NCBI GenBank assembly: GCA_009788055.1
Contig: WQSG01000006.1
Span: forward strand, 1-64,000
From: Defluviitaleaceae bacterium
GTDB lineage: Bacteria; Bacillota; Clostridia; Lachnospirales; WQUN01
Direction: 5' to 3'
Length of the DNA stretch: 64,000 nucleotides
Shown: positions 43,901 through 50,177 of the stretch, one piece after another
Layout: each line of letters opens with the position of its first letter
Position numbering within the stretch: position 1 is the first letter of the stretch
The notes under the pieces: model-generated
The model's database searches: none
Told to the model about the DNA's origin: nothing
Seen by the model: the letters and a program-made list of their open reading frames with translations, nothing else
Made by a program: the position numbers and the translations under genes

Positions 43901-45952
43901 CTCACCGCACCCGCAGGTGAGCAAATTATCATCAACGCAGGTACACCGCCCGCAGGTCAAATGTTCACAGGATGGACTATATCACCCGCAATTGTAACAA
44001 TTCCGGACGCACACAGCCGTGTAGCATCCTTCACGATGCCGGAATCAAATGTTACGGTGACGGCAAGTTTTGCACCGTTTAACATGACTGCACCCGGTCT
44101 GGTAATTAACCAAATTCACGGCCAAGGTACGCAAGGTGCTAACGCCTTCTCCCACGGCTTCATTGAATTGTATAACCCGACAAACGAACCGATTAACTTG
44201 GCTAACTTGTCCTTGCAAATTCAAATGAACCCGTACGACGGACGTGAGCGCGGAACAAACGTGAACCATTCAGACCCGACGCATCCGGACTTTAGGAACT
44301 CGGCGGGTGCGGCAGTACCCACGCAATGGCTGGCGTTGCCCCTTGGCGGAAGCACCACGCTAACAGGCAATATGTTGCCGCCGCGCACATCTTACTTGAT
44401 TGTAAGCCGCCCAACATGGCAACAGCCTGCGGGACACGTGCCGCGTGTAACAATAACAAACTACGACCGTGAATGGATGGGCGTAGAATTTAACAACCGT
44501 AACATGAGCGTGGCAATTGTACAGGGTAGCACACCGCTTCCCGCAGTACTAACGCCCGCAAGCATGATAAATGTTATCGACTTGGTTGGTGTAAGCAACG
44601 ACTGCATCGCCGAAACGCGCCGCGACAGAGTTCACAACTTCTTGGGTGAACTTCCCGCACAACGCATCTCTCGCAATTCGGCAACACGCAGAGTGTGGAA
44701 CGGCAACATCCTTCAAAACACACGCGATAACCGCGCAGACTTTGAAGAAATTGCGTTCGGCACAATCCCCATCGACCAAATTCCAACGTACCGTCCGCGT
44801 TACAGCGGTGACGGCGAATGGCCCGGCGGTGAGCAACTGTTTACCGTTACACTTGCAAACGTCGGCGACGGCGCAAGCGTAAATCCGTCAGGCACGATTC
44901 CACCGATAGTACGCACTATGCTTGAAAACGTGGCGCAAGATGACATGGTTGTTGTCTTTGCAGGTGTTCGTTCCGGCTATGAATTCAACGGCTGGACAAC
45001 AATTCCCGTAAACGTTCTGGGTGCCCAGCAAGGTTCATCTTCACCGACCTTTGTAATGCCCGCATCAGACGTTGTGCTTACCGCATCATGGGTACCTGCA
45101 GGCCATGCAATAACCGTTGTAAACGGCGGTATCGGGTATCAAATACTCGTAGGCGGTGTAACCGTAACGACCGCCGCGGCGGGTGCTACAGTAACCCTTG
45201 TACCCGGCAGCAATCCGGGCTACAACTTCACGTACTGGACGCTGGCGAATACAGTAGGCACTACAACCTTCGATGTTGAATCTATGTTCTCCACGACAAC
45301 CCCCTCCGCCTTTGATTTCGGATTCTCTACAACAACTCCGCCCGCAATTGATATGGATGATGTTGAACCGTTCAGCACACAGCTTTCGGGCAACACATTC
45401 ACAATGCCGAACAACCCTGTGACCGTAACGGGACACTGGGAAGAATCCGGCGACCACAGGATAAATCTTACCCCGGGTCAGATTTGGGATAATGTAACAT
45501 TTGCACCGGGAGTAAGCCCGATTGTTGCGGTTGCACCGGGTGACGATGTTTCAGGCTTGCCGCGTATGGTAGGCATGAACCATCCGGGAGGAAACGACCT
45601 GAGATTTGCCGGTTGGTATATCGACGGAGTATTCCAGCCGCAAAACAGACTACGCGACGGCGACCCAATAACAGGCAACATGAACGTTACCGCAAGATGG
45701 GTATCCATCACAGGCTTCCGTTTGGGTGACGTTGACAACGACTCTCGCACCTCTTCTGCCGACGCAACACGCATGGCGCGTTGGATTACCGGTACCCCCG
45801 AGTCTATACTGACACCGCCCGGATGGACCAGAGAGCGCATGATTCTCACCATGGACATCAACGGTGACGGCGACGTAACAAGTGAAGACTTGGTATTACT
45901 TGCAAGATGGCTTGCAGGTCACAACGTTGGCAGCCGAATAGCCAGCAACTAA
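31979..45952 (+). CDS. Giant secreted cellulosomal protein: CotH-like domain, seven lamin-tail-like repeats, dockerin
   Basis: A 4,657-residue exported protein. The N-terminus (MRERLCRCLAFVLAF..., about 1-31) is a signal peptide. Near 160 a chitobiase-C-like strand (VTFDGSVP) precedes a CotH spore-coat-kinase-like domain (about 600-1050; INGEFWGMQNMQ, HLENWDSISNNVEMWR, WRFIIQDFDNAIF). Seven lamin-tail-like repeats begin near residues 1507, 1887, 2874, 3184, 3494, 3734 and 4037 (core HQVxGQG...SHGFIELYNPT), most followed by a beta-repeat ending VTVTASFA. A Big_2 Ig-like domain sits at about 2400-2485, after an unidentified module. The C-terminus (about 4580-4650) is a type I dockerin with GDVDNDSRTSSADATRMARW and MDINGDGDVTSEDLVLLARW. 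It should dock on a cohesin scaffoldin. The start at 31979 follows GGGAGAAAGAAGGGTGG. Confidence 0.88.
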   Translation: MRERLCRCLAFVLAFIMTLSTITVSPVFGEEPFMDSEEITFDAPSADYNEAEEPYAEDASVAEEVPEYEGEAPAAVEEIAYESTVSADTGRGFVPAGIGGFRARVRDTEHDSIFEEDAEDMVTPLNVGAPPAPVFSRQGGVFPSTSTRTLEGAIWHRNGTVAVTPAPGWADTTIRVTFDGSVPRVCAEYIAQVREHGFAVGHMTAGGAAYQSHLIFNPASDLHTWQWHMPACGCAWVLPAGVEIPVESTGVTGNHAPGAPGWGGFINAPGDHVAMMTNHGVGRGNPGPWNVPWSYNEYLEDSAYMSPWNAQATAPGGFVFAAGTDAHAQFQRRPTYIRAAQGYYRPQPMFTGMAVRARAFTGAGIGGDTNTQTFIVNNTDTVGSVSNWQNMRIVSIVMPPEHFAHPVMGIYRNWDRGFNAREFTGAGGTSRSPHWVGDGWPTRGPQAAGSWGHMYPRVANPAVTGTHPPNPTWGGVYTWPLFWPEPFRRPAAQDRYSYNWQGQIRAGLWDGFDGQGNVVPEMWRNPDGTQMSVAERNAAIESGRAGGYVPGGYGIPVRRTGPVSNTNAGNAVIQGINTSATTSSQELRQRANVELFDVGATSTNLIFNQLANAWVFGNWTRFFPLRSIRLNFNQGHLPCSCCGQLTGRSGDVRGLDIFPGARRAYNAPGVYIDRFRHMNLRLENPESTDVRDLLSMWVAHPLRPITQHGTWGAVFINGEFWGMQNMQVHRHAALIGEMYAIPQAHVQIEGDILIEEVANFYIIHPPANIGGEGRTGRPALNTAPLVRSVDVTPGTRRTALGTGAGANAQAVLNRTQMGHTTPGSMPQTTADYNGYARRVPHYFPHNHPLAGQAVPEEWAGRSHLTREWFDYLNTAVCIDDFIDWFIMYVHLENWDSISNNVEMWRTGYATGATNASGDDYWRPVPRVAPGVHGADGRWRFIIQDFDNAIFHGANDFMTYFTAMVSPTCIGTGTCPHDCSPEIPAPRTVPACFGEPIGRMAPIDFFMDSPAERRPEVATRFIRVLLQNQYFRAYFAARYSTYTGTAFHPARMENLVREIDNTRTPYIGRHLERWGIAEHARLYDTAGLTFAPGLTAGASGMWPNATWGPILVPWMRGSNIQGFTTAMRAGNWRGGWPGSTGDWDGEGAFPPGFTNFDGGRAAIHTLAGPPEFNHTRMGWNASVTLGTDGALHRPMPPLFTGTGNPPPHEEWGRLLFRSQTAALILRALPAGATHTFSNPTTHPGGIPNTFHAHTNPTGYGFEAHQNSIEHMRAYFSRGLGTSGTNPRPGAAHTFLQYGREHQGLGYTVGGRGDYARVNFTIAGPGGAAVATAPTTPQARGDIGWFNIAGAYIRPDLYTLHTNVSGQSFFGRSVAGAPAFAIGAFSARYVRNMPIPITANAQPGFVFTHFTVTSTAGAAAVAPAVNTYGDRVGISVFTDSANTIQCTDRIWPAWTPFTAAQLSNITLDMLNGEPSIWLNPQPVQVGTTWPNPNITVTAHFRAELPHERAPIILQMQGLGTSEDGVPVSHGFIELYNPHTEAVTLRSAVGATPVVNRTLQIQSIPNGRCAFCEATLQIPPLAPPAGITACVPANCNLVASPWQVHQFEPGTTIPAGRSFLVVSQGSNTWHNSNVDPTFSHVPRLIFSNTLPPTVNNVALPYGPQPIITPYDTQMNIFLSNRNFTAAIVDGPEPLPAVGAGTSTRVYEMVGARNDPIPRDLVHNLWGSQPANSISRANAVRRLYDRAQTHSVSPAPGNPVNTRDNLLDFMQIRYGDWNMGRVFHYRPRSSSQLPWLVPFTGVGSAVTLANAGYGSNVFPEAAHAGRVVGFQAGVIEQLPELGHRVFSHWITNNPAITINNPYCRTDAWFMMPTPAVPVTVTAVWTEIPMPASSVIIHQVHGQGTPGHNAISHGFIELHNPTNSPVSLAGKSLQVMNDDSGIWNVLNFPNVVMTPGSYYLIVSTEWFNDGSGAAPVPVAARGHTPRYIIPYERWDLEWNLRFSNNSMSVAIVEGPFPLSPTIDANEWSIVHDLVGAVNTGAPEMSNYLGDGPASRMWRQGSVRRHAGARNTRDNQYDFTSHNFSTISSDMLERVRPRYSGDIRATGTVSIVGGGLISSWAEPSHNVAAETWVHVNAGTTPGETFVNWTVLEPAGMTLYGFNTNMARTSFRMPAGAPAVVLLANWDEQVIHGTANFSIEFSPGPAEPIWTLAAAPNITPSLAGHASGTPGEGNGRTPRAPDPVSRAGGSAQAGDNLLNGTLTNNNRVGSGDGFFLWLQDLGVQGGEAVVLNQAVNQYRFVIYGMLTGGAGANFQVDGRGPGGNTVNATNAFSAPVGASVVAPNGRTGNFRMEFSIGNTGVYPHPLTNWSHIRLTTDNAGGVGFGANMQINYLHIYREPGANYVAPAPTAITLAPATSTLEVGDTLSMGITIVPATASNAVNWISSNPSVASVSATGVVTAHSASGVPVTITATSALNPAVSGTASVTVTAPSPYRFQLQNFLATQGPGGGAFPPGHSFPINNNATVVFGGSNDTAILTVQSGVGANPLHVRVDRTGTSRTHGAKLRMTFQAGNILTATIQNPNSAAKSVRFHTVTGNTTAGSEIGTALSIPAGGTGTLTHTLTAADLANSVTAIRIIAASNSPAGNAAPSVLQNWVVARGTAVLGASDVVTFDYDEPVVAGEMDIVPFNVLRPVTFANDASQTGNVVNVTAHSTPVVVNSNPHAAVTNHLLPHVYLDSTRVVAPYFVTWSFAPSANFPAGSVTFPGNTTIRSSSQPGGFTQVTATVWGPIDTQPQIPHNVNVTNGTARVNPGTGNVTQARAGDFVILTPNAPTAGQIFTGWTVDIGSTPMEIRNPGSVTTANFTMPDGPVSVTANFATMHSTPIMINQVYAQGPSRDDPTVSHGFIELFNPTSYDVDLTGYSLQVRNAGSPGWTVLNLGTPAAGQNPNSRPAVVPANTSFLIVSNAWQAPAGVPRHEIPALRHDRAWSLQFSLDHMSVALVHGTTALSPVVVGDDWARVVDLVGAHSSGNAMHTYNFLGSGSAGNISRHASVRRVNFANTFDNRADFSRVDFSTRDSGITDSELDRYRPRSTNCGQAFPVTIYSEGRFYSASPSFASAGTPVTIHAGVAPLTGTPPGTPLSGSRFTNWTLATGSTTVALADSNASTTTFIMPAGAVTLNAHFTEAELPETGVMIHQVYGQGSDNRVNNVGTNSVSHGFIELFNPSDQPVSLVGMSLQVQNGSGISEEWERLALTGTIPARGSWLVASNAWYNTNVVNGVPRHVLPLGATAPGRPDQFWDVEFHNNNMVVALVTNNIDLPSRISDWSVIQDLVGIMENNGDPETVGHFFHAPAQGMSRQFAMRRRLDFRDDRRNGNNFNRIDYRTPEVSDTGINQYELEQYRPRSSTDASWGILRDVTVNRMYDGVLYGDSEVMQTAFGTQIVNLSTAAPPEGTMFQGWVASAPGVIQIRNASSLTGAWFVMPAAAITVTASFATVDMPPVGLQIHHIYGQGDHGDNAFNHSFIELYNPTNAAIPLANLSVQVQMNMLDGSLEPNRYTAAVPPTWHVLSLAGQLPLQPNHSFLIVNEGTTTPATATSHRHTVPDADIIWALPGGIRLSNRNMSVALVDGTLPLSGRITPGEWSRVYDLVGAANDEPGTTDDNIPRRDWLFNYLVRGRYDNGISRSRSIRRDDFVNTRNNRANFSSIQFTTLIPGLPSTNALMPRNRAYGAWPREEIRIMPEIGLQIHQIYGHGDTNGTNAISHSFIELYNPTSEPIDIRGFSIQVQTAPDVPAGPPIPWHWQMFSLADTSLPGGLLQPQHSYLIVGASATGTGANANHVYTIPASGPGSADRIWPVALSNRSMTVALVHGPAPLSPFITEAEWIRVQDLVGAYNSGGARDRVDNYLERARGNNGISRSRSVRRDGFTDTRDNHSDFSSIQFTAADVDVAAMRPRSSHDGAWPADWYTIYVSSIGTGSGSSRLTAPAGEQIIINAGTPPAGQMFTGWTISPAIVTIPDAHSRVASFTMPESNVTVTASFAPFNMTAPGLVINQIHGQGTQGANAFSHGFIELYNPTNEPINLANLSLQIQMNPYDGRERGTNVNHSDPTHPDFRNSAGAAVPTQWLALPLGGSTTLTGNMLPPRTSYLIVSRPTWQQPAGHVPRVTITNYDREWMGVEFNNRNMSVAIVQGSTPLPAVLTPASMINVIDLVGVSNDCIAETRRDRVHNFLGELPAQRISRNSATRRVWNGNILQNTRDNRADFEEIAFGTIPIDQIPTYRPRYSGDGEWPGGEQLFTVTLANVGDGASVNPSGTIPPIVRTMLENVAQDDMVVVFAGVRSGYEFNGWTTIPVNVLGAQQGSSSPTFVMPASDVVLTASWVPAGHAITVVNGGIGYQILVGGVTVTTAAAGATVTLVPGSNPGYNFTYWTLANTVGTTTFDVESMFSTTTPSAFDFGFSTTTPPAIDMDDVEPFSTQLSGNTFTMPNNPVTVTGHWEESGDHRINLTPGQIWDNVTFAPGVSPIVAVAPGDDVSGLPRMVGMNHPGGNDLRFAGWYIDGVFQPQNRLRDGDPITGNMNVTARWVSITGFRLGDVDNDSRTSSADATRMARWITGTPESILTPPGWTRERMILTMDINGDGDVTSEDLVLLARWLAGHNVGSRIASN

Positions 45953-45970
45953 ACAGCTTACAAATGCAAT

Positions 45971-46014
45971 AAAAAAACCGCGTTTCTCCAAATTTTGGGG
46001 AGCGCGGTTTTTTG
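45971..46014 (+). terminator. Intrinsic terminator after the giant gene
   Basis: AAAAAACCGCG-TTTCTCC pairs with GGGGA-GCGCGGTTTTTT around AAATTTT, giving a stable stem with a U tract. It lies about 20 bases beyond the stop codon. Confidence 0.88.
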
Positions 46015-46054
46015 TTACAGTTTAAATAAATTTTACAAAACAGGGCAAAACATA

Positions 46055-46083
46055 TTGCAAGCGTTTAAGATTTGTAATATAAT
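46055..46083 (+). promoter_or_regulatory. Upstream promoter P1 of the flagellar operon
   Basis: TTGCAA (46055-46060), a 17-base spacer and a perfect TATAAT (46078-46083). A transcript from here would start near 46090 and carry a leader of about 130 bases, including the seven-codon frame at 46126-46149. Confidence 0.7.
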
Positions 46084-46125
46084 TTTTGCACTGTCGAAAT
46101 ATGTAGGATTTAAGGAAAGAAAAAA

Positions 46126-46149
46126 ATGAAACTCAACAAGTTCTTATAA
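46126..46149 (+). other. Seven-codon leader frame ahead of flgB
   Basis: ATG-AAA-CTC-AAC-AAG-TTC-TTA-TAA, encoding MKLNKFL, preceded by TAAGGAAAG seven bases upstream. It lies between the two promoters of the flagellar operon, so only transcripts from the upstream promoter contain it. It could be a leader peptide or chance. Confidence 0.3.
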
Positions 46150-46158
46150 TATTTTACA

Positions 46159-46187
46159 TTGACCTGCGCATTTTATTTTGTTATGCT
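46159..46187 (+). promoter_or_regulatory. Downstream promoter P2 of the flagellar operon
   Basis: TTGACC (46159-46164), 17 bases and TATGCT (46182-46187), about 33 bases before the flgB start. The same -10 TATGCT recurs in the promoter ahead of flbD at 58538-58543. Confidence 0.7.
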
Positions 46188-46219
46188 GGTAACGTTAATA
46201 TAAGGGGGTGGGCATAGCT

Positions 46220-46600
46220 ATGCTTAGTCAATCTATACATCAGCAAAATGCGGTACTCGGCACGGCATTGCGTGGGCAAGCACTGCGCATTGATTCAATT
46301 CAAAACAATATTGCAAATGCGGAAACGCCCCGTTTTACCGCAAAAAGGGTAGAATTTGAGTCTGCCCTAAGCGATGCTATTTCCGAATGGAGAAACACGG
46401 GCAATTTGGATTTAACAAGGGCAGCGCGGCCAACAGTAAGCTTTCAGGATTTCGGCACGCGTTATCGCTTGGACGGTAATAATGTTGACATTGAGCGTGA
46501 AATGGTCGCTCTTTTCTCGGAGTCCGTAAGATATGATGTAATGGTAAACAGCGTGTTGCACAATTCGCGCCTGTTAAACACCGTTATGCAGGGGAGGTAA
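46220..46600 (+). CDS. flgB: Flagellar basal-body rod protein FlgB
   Basis: A 126-residue proximal rod protein. The N-terminal LRGQALRIDSIQNNIANAET is the conserved rod/hook helix motif, with FTAKRVEFESAL after it; the C-terminal helix (VRYDVMVNSVLHNSRLLNTVM) completes the D0 coiled coil. It is the first gene of the flagellar operon. The ATG at 46220 is used; a GTG at 46208 lies too near the GGGGG of the ribosome binding site. Confidence 0.95.
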   Translation: MLSQSIHQQNAVLGTALRGQALRIDSIQNNIANAETPRFTAKRVEFESALSDAISEWRNTGNLDLTRAARPTVSFQDFGTRYRLDGNNVDIEREMVALFSESVRYDVMVNSVLHNSRLLNTVMQGR

Positions 46601-46604
46601 TTAG

Positions 46605-47069
46605 ATGAGCTTCTTCAACACAATGAACATTTCGGCGTCCGGTCTAACCGCACAGCGCGTTCGTATGGATACTATTGCCGAAAACATCGCCAACGTAAAC
46701 ACGACCCGCACCGCAGACGGGGGGCCTTATCAGCGCAAAACCGTTGTTTTTGAAGAAATACGTGACAACGACCCGTTCTCTCTCGTCTTTACCAATATAT
46801 TTGGTAACGGCGGAAGTGTTCCTGCGCCCCAAGGTATGGGCGTACGTGTTGCGGGAATTTGGGAAGACGATTCTCCCGGGCTTTTACGGTTTGAGCCAAC
46901 CCACCCGGACGCAGATGAGCTGGGATATGTGCGTCTGCCAAACGTGAACATAGTTACAGAAATGGTGAACATGATAGCCGCAAGCCGCTCTTATGAAGCA
47001 AACATTACCGCAATGGGCGTTGCTCGTACAATGACACAACGTACCCTTGAAATAGGGCAGGGGAGGTAG
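46605..47069 (+). CDS. flgC: Flagellar basal-body rod protein FlgC
   Basis: A 154-residue rod protein starting MSFFNTMNISASGLTAQRVR, followed by MDTIAENIANVNTT, the family motif (ANxNTT). The C-terminus NIVTEMVNMIAASRSYEANI, then TAMGVARTMTQRTLEIGQ, is standard FlgC. It begins four bases after flgB and ends seven bases before fliE. The product polymerises with FlgB, FlgF and FlgG to form the rod that crosses the wall. Confidence 0.96.
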   Translation: MSFFNTMNISASGLTAQRVRMDTIAENIANVNTTRTADGGPYQRKTVVFEEIRDNDPFSLVFTNIFGNGGSVPAPQGMGVRVAGIWEDDSPGLLRFEPTHPDADELGYVRLPNVNIVTEMVNMIAASRSYEANITAMGVARTMTQRTLEIGQGR

Positions 47070-47076
47070 TTAGATT

Positions 47077-47409
47077 ATGTCTGCTATTACAGCTTTGGTT
47101 GATACAACTCCTGAAATGATAGCACTACAGCCTTTTTCTCCGAATTTGCAATTTATTCGGATGGATGAAGAAAGAAGCGAAAGCCCGTTTTCGTCGTTCT
47201 TTAACGCGGCGTTGGGCACGATAAACGACACAAATACCATGGTTGCAAATGCCGAGCAAATGCAATTGGATTTTGCAACAGGCCGCATAGATGATATCCT
47301 TTCCGTTCAACTGGCAATGGACAGAGCGTCCAACGCAGTTACCTTTACATCGCAAGTGACAAACCGCATAATCGAGTCTTACCGCGAAATTATGCGTATG
47401 CAAATTTAA
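47077..47409 (+). CDS. fliE: Flagellar hook-basal body complex protein FliE
   Basis: A 110-residue protein that joins the MS ring (FliF) to the rod. The conserved region is MVANAEQMQLDFATGRIDDI followed by QLAMDRASNAVTFTSQVTNR and the ending YREIMRMQI. The length matches the family. It follows flgC by seven bases. Confidence 0.93.
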   Translation: MSAITALVDTTPEMIALQPFSPNLQFIRMDEERSESPFSSFFNAALGTINDTNTMVANAEQMQLDFATGRIDDILSVQLAMDRASNAVTFTSQVTNRIIESYREIMRMQI

Positions 47410-47486
47410 AACATTCAGCAAGCGCAATTGATTTTCATGCAACTCAAAGCCCGCAGTAAACTGCTGTGGATTAGAGGTGGGGAGTA

Positions 47487-49148
47487 ATGCCGGAACAAGT
47501 TAAAAAGTATACAGACCCTATGAAAGCACGTTGGGATGTGCTCACGCCCCCACAGCGGTACAAGCTACTTGGAGTTATCGCTGTGGTTTTGCTTGCCCTT
47601 ATCCTAACCGCCTATTTTGCGTTCCGCACACAGTGGGAAACCATTGTTAGCGGGCAGGATATGCAGGTGATAAATCCCATGCGCATAGTCTTGGATAATG
47701 CGGGGATTGCTAATCGTACCATAAATCATGGTTCGGGGTTGCAGGTGGACGCACGCCACGCACAGGAAGCCGTGAGCATAATTAACGTGGAAGGTGCCGC
47801 GCCCAACAGCGAACACTTTACGTGGACAAATGCGCTGGACACAGGGCTTGGTACAACAGACGATGAGCGCAGACGCAGAGATATTTTGGGCATGGAGGGT
47901 GCGATTGAACGCCAGCTTATGCAAATGCAAGGCATAAACGGCGCGATTGTAAGCCTTTCCGTACCCACCAGCCGCCCCTTCGACAGAAACGCGCCGCAAC
48001 CTACGGCATCTGTCGCGCTTACCATTTCGCAAGATTTTTCCGCAATGCAGGGGCGCGACCTTGCTATGCTTGTGGCAAGAAACGTGGCACGGCTTGAGCC
48101 GGACAATATCATCATCATGGACCAATTTGCGCGTTCTATTTGGAATGGCGCGGAAGACATGATAACCGACACTGTTAGTTCTGCACAACAAATGCGAGAC
48201 CAATACCGCAACCAAGCAATGATGGGTTTGCGTCAAATGTTTTCGCTTGTTTTTGATGAAATAGATGTGGTATTTCAACCCGTCTTTGATGATAGACTAT
48301 TAACAGAAGAAGTTAGAACAATGTTTACCCCCTCCGAAGGTATGGACGGAACGGGTATGATGCACTTAGATACAGGCGTTCGCGCTACCGTTGAGGGCGG
48401 CACCGGCGGTATAGAGCCCGGACTTGCACCAAATGCGGCACTGATACCGGGGTATGTTCTGCCCGGCGGCGGCGAAATGAGTGCGTCCAATAATGAATGG
48501 CACAGAGAGTTTAGCTTGGATACAACTACAACAGTAACCCAAACCGGTCCCGGTTGGGTAGACCCTGTGCGCTCCAGAGCGAGCGTTATGGCAGTTGTGG
48601 AACGCCACGAACAGCAAGCCCTGTGGATGTCCGACGTTCCCGAGGGCGAAGACCACCGCACCGTAGAAGATTGGGAACGTTTTAAATTGGCAAACACAAC
48701 ACCTCGCCCCATAAACGGTGAGTTTTACGATTTTGAAACTATGCATTACCTTGCCGCATCTGCGCTTGGTATCCCTGTGGAAAATGTAATTTTTTCCATA
48801 AGGGAAAGAGTAATCACTCATGACACGGATGTTAGAGTTTGGGATATCCCAACTATTTTAATGGTAGCAGTTCTCCTCCTTCTTCTTGCAATGTTGCTGT
48901 TTGGCTTGTTGCGCAGACAAAAAGCCGCAGACGAAGATGAAGAAAGCCTTGAGCCGCAACTTGCTGTGGAAGACTTGCTTGTGTCTACACAGCTTGAAGA
49001 GGCGCGTGAAGAAGAAGCCGCACAGCTTGAAGAAATTGACTACTACAAGGAAAATGAAGTTAAAAAACAAATTGAAAAATTTGTTAATGAAAAGCCGGAA
49101 TCAGTTGCCGCGTTGTTACGCAACTGGATAAATGTCGAGGAGTGGTAG
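47487..49148 (+). CDS. fliF: Flagellar MS-ring protein FliF
   Basis: A 553-residue membrane protein that forms the MS ring, the base of the flagellar motor. There are two membrane segments: one near residues 27-48 (LLGVIAVVLLALILTAYFAF) and one near 458-480 (ILMVAVLLLLLAMLLFGLL). The periplasmic ring-building domain between them shows RDILGMEGAIERQL and ISQDFSAMQGRDL. The cytoplasmic C-terminal tail (about 500-553, ending AALLRNWINVEEW) is the FliG-binding segment. The 77-base gap before it holds no gene; the ATG has AGAGGTGGGGAG upstream. Confidence 0.95.
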   Translation: MPEQVKKYTDPMKARWDVLTPPQRYKLLGVIAVVLLALILTAYFAFRTQWETIVSGQDMQVINPMRIVLDNAGIANRTINHGSGLQVDARHAQEAVSIINVEGAAPNSEHFTWTNALDTGLGTTDDERRRRDILGMEGAIERQLMQMQGINGAIVSLSVPTSRPFDRNAPQPTASVALTISQDFSAMQGRDLAMLVARNVARLEPDNIIIMDQFARSIWNGAEDMITDTVSSAQQMRDQYRNQAMMGLRQMFSLVFDEIDVVFQPVFDDRLLTEEVRTMFTPSEGMDGTGMMHLDTGVRATVEGGTGGIEPGLAPNAALIPGYVLPGGGEMSASNNEWHREFSLDTTTTVTQTGPGWVDPVRSRASVMAVVERHEQQALWMSDVPEGEDHRTVEDWERFKLANTTPRPINGEFYDFETMHYLAASALGIPVENVIFSIRERVITHDTDVRVWDIPTILMVAVLLLLLAMLLFGLLRRQKAADEDEESLEPQLAVEDLLVSTQLEEAREEEAAQLEEIDYYKENEVKKQIEKFVNEKPESVAALLRNWINVEEW

Positions 49149-49151
49149 GCA

Positions 49152-50177
49152 ATGCCTGTAACCGCACAGTCAACAGTTGCAGATATGACCGGGCGCGAGA
49201 AGGCCGCCATCTTGTTGATTACGCTTGGGCCTGAGAGGTCTGCACAGATATTTAAGCACCTCAAAGAAGCTGAAATTGAGTCGCTAACCTTGGAAATCGC
49301 CAATACGCAAACCGTTTTGCCCGAAGTGCGGGACGGTGTTCTTGACGAATTTTACCAAATATGTGTTGCACAACAATACATCACCGAGGGTGGTATCGCA
49401 TACGCAAAAAACATTCTGGAAAAAGCCCTTGGCGAAAACAAAGCGTTCGAGATTCTCAGCAAGCTTACGGTTTCATTGCAGGTTCGTCCGTTCGACTTTA
49501 TCCGAAAAACAGATGCCGCACAAATCACAAACTTCCTTGCAAACGAGCATCCGCAAACAATCGCTCTTATTTTGTCATACTTGCGGCCAAAACAGGCCGC
49601 AGAGGTTATCGGAAGCCTTGTGCCTGATAAACAGGCAGAAGTTGCGCGCCGCATAGCCTTGATGGAAGGTACCTCACCCGACGTTATAAAAGAAGTTGAA
49701 AAAGTTTTCGAGAAGAAACTGTCAGCACTCATGACGGAAGACTATACACAAGCAGGCGGCGTGGATGCAATCGTAGAAATCCTAAACGCCGTAGACCGTT
49801 CAACAGAGAAGCACATCATCGAGACGCTGGAAGTGGAAGATATCGAACTTGCCGAAGAAATCCGCCGCCGTATGTTCGTTTTCGAGGATATCCTTATGCT
49901 CTCAAACCGCGACGTGCAACAGGTACTAAAAGAGGTAGACCAAAAAGAACTTGGTATTGCCCTCAAAGGTTGCTCGGAGGAACTCAAATCGCATATTTTC
50001 TCCAACTTGTCAAAACGTCTCGCTTCAATGATACAGGAAGACATGGACTATATGGGCCCAATCCGCCGTTCCGACATGGAAGAGTCACAGCAAAAAATTG
50101 TAAACATTGTGCGTAGGTTGCAAGAATCCGGCGAAATTATAGTAGCCCGTGGTGGTGGAGATGATGTTGTCCTCTAG
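49152..50177 (+). CDS. fliG: Flagellar motor switch protein FliG
   Basis: A 341-residue switch-complex protein that receives torque from MotA and links the C ring to FliF. The N-terminal domain shows REKAAILLITLGPERSAQIF; the middle domain has the EHPQ motif in NEHPQTIALILSYLRPKQAA; the C-terminal torque domain has FVFEDILMLSNRDVQQVLKE and charged residues before LSKRLASMIQEDMD. The length matches the family. It starts three bases after fliF and overlaps fliH. Confidence 0.97.
   Translation: MPVTAQSTVADMTGREKAAILLITLGPERSAQIFKHLKEAEIESLTLEIANTQTVLPEVRDGVLDEFYQICVAQQYITEGGIAYAKNILEKALGENKAFEILSKLTVSLQVRPFDFIRKTDAAQITNFLANEHPQTIALILSYLRPKQAAEVIGSLVPDKQAEVARRIALMEGTSPDVIKEVEKVFEKKLSALMTEDYTQAGGVDAIVEILNAVDRSTEKHIIETLEVEDIELAEEIRRRMFVFEDILMLSNRDVQQVLKEVDQKELGIALKGCSEELKSHIFSNLSKRLASMIQEDMDYMGPIRRSDMEESQQKIVNIVRRLQESGEIIVARGGGDDVVL

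Noticed and set aside
36500..44840. Regular repeats considered as a CRISPR array or tandem DNA repeat
   Set aside because: The repeats are coding, spaced by roughly 0.7-3 kb, and similar at protein level without being identical in DNA.
32033..45861. Many long open frames antisense or out of frame to the giant gene
   Set aside because: They follow from the GC bias of codon position three in one long gene. They lack ribosome binding sites and recognisable domains and overlap an intact gene.
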